Shown in pieces: positions 61,121-64,000 of a stretch of DNA of 64,000 bases (positions within the stretch are counted from its first letter, which is position 1; each line of letters begins with the position of its first letter). A model generated the notes under the pieces. The model worked only from the letters and a program-made list of their open reading frames with translations. It had not been told where the DNA came from and ran no database searches. The DNA is taken from NCBI RefSeq assembly GCF_025244925.1, contig NZ_CP104275.1, positions 434,001 through 498,000 of the forward strand, given 5' to 3'. Origin of the DNA: Arthrobacter zhaoxinii. GTDB lineage: Bacteria; Actinomycetota; Actinomycetes; Actinomycetales; Micrococcaceae. The translations under genes were made by a program, and so were the position numbers.

Positions 61121-61156
61121 AACCCCCGCCGTTTCTTGGGGAAAACGGCGGGGGTT
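61121..61156 (+). terminator. Terminator-like hairpin after csrA
   Basis: A perfect 14-bp stem (61121-61134 with 61143-61156), with TTT and AAA inside the arms, closes the flagellar island. No long T run follows. Confidence 0.65.
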
Positions 61157-61426
61157 CCTGGTCAGATGCCCGGGGACGGCCGGGCGTATCAAGGGGCCGG
61201 CAGCTAGGTTCCACCGCGCTTGAGCGGTTGGTGCCCAGCCCCCGGGGGGTTGCACCCGGCACAGACCGGGACGGCGAATTGTCCCTACGTCCTGAGGTCT
61301 GTCCCGTTTGCTGTCCCGAGACTATGACCGCGGACAGCGGGAAAGCCCAAAGCATGGCGCAAGGAAGCCGGAAGTTCTGCGCAGTTTTTCCGCAAGACGC
61401 CCCTGGCGGACCTGCCCCGGACAACA
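61157..61426. other. Intergenic stretch without recognised gene
   Basis: These 270 bases between the csrA hairpin and the tRNA-Thr terminator have no coding frame with a plausible start and codon use. Partly repeated CTGTCCCG and its inverse near 61298-61345 (GCTGTCC ... GGACAGC) can form a weak hairpin. I see no integrase or attachment-site duplication of the tRNA. Confidence 0.5.
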
Positions 61427-61456
61427 GAAAACCCCCGGCATAAATGCCGGGGGTTT
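61427..61456 (-). terminator. Intrinsic terminator of tRNA-Thr
   Basis: A perfect 13-bp stem (61429-61441 with 61444-61456) just past the 3' end of tRNA-Thr on the minus strand, ending in TTTT there. Confidence 0.85.
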
Positions 61457-61461
61457 ATCGG

Positions 61462-61534
61462 AGCCTCCTGCCAGAATCGAACTGGCGACCTTCTCATTAC
61501 GAGTGAGACGCTCTACCAACTGAGCTAAGGAGGC
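61462..61534 (-). tRNA. tRNA-Thr (anticodon CGU)
   Basis: Read on the minus strand: acceptor GCCTCCT pairs with AGGAGGC, the D-arm is AGCTCAGTTGGTAGAGC, the anticodon loop CTCGTAA gives CGT (plus-strand 61499-61501), and the T-arm is GCCAGTTCGATTCTGGC. It is 73 bases long with discriminator U; CCA is not encoded. It reads ACG codons. Confidence 0.95.
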
Positions 61535-61674
61535 GGGCTTCAGCTGTCCGTTACCGGCCAGAATCCACAAGGAATTACTTTATACGTACCGGCGGCGCGG
61601 GGTCAAAACGGCTGCCGCCCCGGCCACCCGTCACCTGCAGCGAAAGCCCCGGAACGGGCACCGCCCTGCGGAGA

Positions 61675-63240
61675 TCAGCAGACCGTATTGTCCTCCGGCA
61701 CGGTCCCGTCCACGAAGTAGTCATCCACCGTGTCTTCGATGCACTGGCTGCCGCGCCCGTACGCCGTATGGCCCTCGCCTTCCCACGTCACCAGCACCGC
61801 GGACTCCAGCTGTGCGGCCAGGGCCTCGGACCATTCGTAGGGGGTGGCGGGGTCGCCGGTGGTGCCGACCACCAGCAGGTCCGCCGCGCCGGAGGCCTTG
61901 ATGGGATGCGGTTCATTCACCGGTGCGTGGGGCCAGGCCTCGCAGGTGACGCCGCCGTAGGCCAGGTACTTGCCGATGGTGGGGGACGCCGCCTGAAGGT
62001 CCCGGGCGTCCGCTGCCATCTGTGCGTCGTCGCTGACCATGGGGTAGTCGAGGCAGTTGACCGCGTTGAACGCGACGGTGCTGTTGGACTGGTACGTGCC
62101 GTCTTCCGCACGGTCCGCACTGATGTCCGCGAGGCGGAGCATATACGTCGGGTCGCCCTGCAGCGCGGTCTCCAGTGCCTGCGAGAGCACCGGCCAGTTG
62201 GCATCGTCGTACAGCGGAAGAATGAAGCCGCTGACAAAGGTGGAGACCGTGACGAGCCGCCCGTCGGCCGCCGTCATGGGACTGGCCTCGACGGAGGCCA
62301 GCAGCTGGCGGATGGTGGCGATGCCGTCGTCGGCGCTGCCTTCGAGCGGACAGTTGCTGCCGGTCACGCAGTCCTCGACGTACGCGCGGATGGCCTTTTC
62401 AAATGCAGCGGCCTGGCCGAGGGTGACTTCCTCGTTGGTGGACGCAGGGTTCAGGGCGCCGTCGAGCACCAGCCGCCCCGTCTTCTCCGGGAAGAGCTCG
62501 GCATAGGTGGCGCCGAGGTAGGTGCCGTAGGAGAACCCGAGGTAGTTGAGTTTTTCATCGCCTGCAACGGCCCGCAGGATGTCCATGTCGCGGGCAGCAC
62601 TGGCCGTGTCGACGAAGCCGAGCAGTTCGCCGGTCTCCGCCGCGCAGGCATCCGCGAACTCCTTCGCGCTGATCCGCGAGGCGGCCAGACCTTCGGGGGT
62701 GCTCGGATCGATGTATTCGGCCCGGGCCTCGTCCATTTCCTCATCGCTCAGGCACTGAACCGGGGTGGACCGCCCAACGCCGCGCGGATCGAACCCGAGG
62801 ATGTTGAAGTTCTCCCGCAGCCGGTCGCTGGTGATGTTTTCCAGGGACTGGTTGACGACGTCGTAGCCGGATCCGCCGGGACCGCCGGGGTTGATCAGGA
62901 TTGTGCCCCGGGCTTCCTCATCCGCCTCCGCCATGATCACTGACAATTCCACCGTGGCCGCATCGGGGTCTGCATAGTTCATGGGGACGGTGACGGAGGC
63001 ACAGCGGAAGTCTCCTTCGCACTCCGACCAGGTGACGTCCTGGCTGTAGAACTCCCGGAGCTCGTCCGGCACGTCGCCAATGACATCCGCGGCCGCGGTG
63101 GTGGCGGTGTCCCCGCCGCCGGTTTCTTCGGCACCCGGCCCGGAGTCCGCGGTACAGGCGGTCGACGACGCCAGCAGCACCACCGAAGCGGCGGCGGCGG
63201 CCAGTCGCGGGAAGCGGCGGCGTGCAGTGGCGGTGGTCAT
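61675..63240 (-). CDS. Secreted alpha/beta-hydrolase peptidase (tripeptidyl aminopeptidase type)
   Basis: A 521-residue exported protein. The N-terminus has a basic signal (TTATARRRFPRLAAAAASVV) and a possible lipid-acceptor Cys29 (SSTAC, a weak lipobox), then an acidic Gly/Thr tether. The peptidase fold follows: oxyanion loop INPGGPGGSGYDV, FDPRGVGRSTPVQC, and nucleophile Ser in LGFSYGTYLG; the catalytic Asp is probably in VVGTTGDPATPYEWSEALA and the His in WEGEGHTAYG. The last residues (SQCIEDTVDDYFVDGTVPED) match the TAP-like C-terminal domain. It trims peptides outside the cell. It is followed on the same strand, upstream in the genome, by holB. Confidence 0.9.
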   Translation of the reverse strand: MTTATARRRFPRLAAAAASVVLLASSTACTADSGPGAEETGGGDTATTAAADVIGDVPDELREFYSQDVTWSECEGDFRCASVTVPMNYADPDAATVELSVIMAEADEEARGTILINPGGPGGSGYDVVNQSLENITSDRLRENFNILGFDPRGVGRSTPVQCLSDEEMDEARAEYIDPSTPEGLAASRISAKEFADACAAETGELLGFVDTASAARDMDILRAVAGDEKLNYLGFSYGTYLGATYAELFPEKTGRLVLDGALNPASTNEEVTLGQAAAFEKAIRAYVEDCVTGSNCPLEGSADDGIATIRQLLASVEASPMTAADGRLVTVSTFVSGFILPLYDDANWPVLSQALETALQGDPTYMLRLADISADRAEDGTYQSNSTVAFNAVNCLDYPMVSDDAQMAADARDLQAASPTIGKYLAYGGVTCEAWPHAPVNEPHPIKASGAADLLVVGTTGDPATPYEWSEALAAQLESAVLVTWEGEGHTAYGRGSQCIEDTVDDYFVDGTVPEDNTVC

Positions 63241-63307
63241 TCTTACTCCTGGAGCGGCTTGGTACGCGGGCCGGCCGGACTGGCGGGATGCGGCGGATAA
63301 CTGGACA

Positions 63308-64000
63308 TTACAGCAGGCTCAGCGCCATCGCTTCGATCGCCAGCAGCGGGGCGACGTTGGTGGTCACCAGGCGGCGCCGCACGGTGTTGATCTCCTCCAT
63401 GCGCATCAGCGTCTGCTCCGGAGAGCCGTACGCCGCGAACTCGTCCAGCTCGCGGCGGAGTCCCTCATTGACCAGGGGGCCGGAACCGCCCAGCTGGATC
63501 ATCAGCACGTCGCGGTAGAAGGAGAGCAGGTCCGTCAGGGCGCGGTCAAAGTAATCGTTCTTGGACCGTTTGGCCCGGCGGACCTGGTCCTCCTCGAGCC
63601 GCTTCACCTGGCTCCGCAGCGCCGGGGGCAGCGTGCCGGTGGCGGGTGCGCCGAGCGAAGCCAGCAGCGCTTCCTTCTCCGCGGCGTCGCGCTGTTCAAA
63701 GGAGCTCGCGGCCTCCGCTTCGGCCAGTGCCACCAGGTCCGCCGCGGCCTTCATGGCGCCGGAGACATTCCACAGCGACAGGGGCAGCCGCACAATGCTC
63801 TCGCGGCGCTGCCGCGCACCCTCGTCGGTGGCCAGGCGCTTGGCGACGCCGATGTGGCTCTGCGCGGCCCGGGCAGCGTTCAGTGCGACCTCCGGATCGA
63901 TGGCGTCGCGCCGGATCAGGAGTTCCGCCACGTCCTCCACCGGCGGCAGCCGCAGCCCCACGGGACGGCACCTGGACCGGATGGTGACCAGCACGTCGCC
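63308..64000 (-). CDS. holB: DNA polymerase III subunit delta', C-terminal part
   Basis: The frame runs from a TAA at 63308-63310 to the right edge, so 230 C-terminal residues are visible and the N-terminal AAA+ core is outside. The first visible stretch, LVTIRSRCRPVGLRLPPVED, carries the SRC motif (sensor 1/arginine finger region) typical of clamp-loader delta' and DnaX. The C-terminal helical collar follows (KNDYFDRALTDLLSFYRDVL ... TNVAPLLAIEAMALSLL). In actinobacteria holB commonly lies beside a TAP-type secreted peptidase and a tRNA-Thr, as seen here. It loads the sliding clamp in replication. Confidence 0.9.
   Translation of the reverse strand, partial: GDVLVTIRSRCRPVGLRLPPVEDVAELLIRRDAIDPEVALNAARAAQSHIGVAKRLATDEGARQRRESIVRLPLSLWNVSGAMKAAADLVALAEAEAASSFEQRDAAEKEALLASLGAPATGTLPPALRSQVKRLEEDQVRRAKRSKNDYFDRALTDLLSFYRDVLMIQLGGSGPLVNEGLRRELDEFAAYGSPEQTLMRMEEINTVRRRLVTTNVAPLLAIEAMALSLL

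Noticed and set aside
61157..61426. Riboswitch or remnant of a mobile element near tRNA-Thr
   Set aside because: Only a weak hairpin and short CTGTCCCG repeats are visible; no aptamer core or integrase remnant can be supported.

Overview
The window reads as a chromosomal segment of a high-GC actinobacterium. The gene content and style fit the family Micrococcaceae, Arthrobacter in the broad sense: a proteasome activator with a GQYL tail, a Gram-positive flagellar set without L/P-ring genes, many GTG starts and tight ATGA-type gene overlaps. That placement is inferred from the predicted proteins, not from an alignment. I see no phage, transposase, integrase or CRISPR array.

Layout. Positions 1-8490 hold housekeeping and stress genes: a truncated S9 peptidase, a large FAD/NAD(P)-binding protein, a zinc-type alcohol dehydrogenase, an aldehyde dehydrogenase, a four-helix membrane protein, a PRC-barrel/YsnF-type protein and an alpha/beta hydrolase. 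Positions 8667-13166 encode a giant secreted nuclease fused to a 5'-nucleotidase. Positions 13509-22296 form a galactoside-use locus: a GH2 glycosidase, a LacI-type repressor, a sugar ABC importer without its ATPase, galT and galK, with two matching palindromic operators. Positions 22293-26230 hold a MarR regulator, a Baeyer-Villiger-type monooxygenase and an SMP-30-like lipoprotein. Positions 26298-32588 contain a perfect inverted repeat, tRNA-Ser(UGA), a quinone oxidoreductase, cstA with its small partner, the proteasome activator bpa, a helical unknown and an aldo/keto reductase.

Positions 32654-61062 are one continuous flagellar island. On the minus strand lie flgN-flgK-flgL-fliW. On the plus strand lie a FliA-type sigma factor, fliC-fliD-fliS-(fliT-like), then flgB-flgC-fliE-fliF-fliG-fliH-fliI-fliJ-(NlpC/P60)-fliK-flgD-flgE, flbD-motA-motB, and fliM-fliN-fliO-fliP-fliQ-fliR-flhB-flhA-(FlhF-like)-csrA. 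The right end has tRNA-Thr(CGU), a secreted peptidase and the C-terminal part of holB.

How the flagellar part seems to work. Four sites match a sigma-28-type promoter of the form TWAC-N15-GCCGATAR, placed before flgN, fliC, flgB and fliM; the sigma gene beside them is the natural reader. The short fliC leader holds two GGA sites typical of CsrA targets, one in a hairpin loop and one on the ribosome-binding site. csrA and fliW lie at opposite ends of the island, which predicts a FliW-CsrA-flagellin feedback loop as known in Bacillus.

Unusual points are a FliM that cannot carry the N-terminal CheY-binding motif, no chemotaxis genes in the window, an FlhF-like protein without a P-loop, an NlpC/P60 peptidase in the middle of the export operon, and no flgF/flgG, fliL or flgM in the window.
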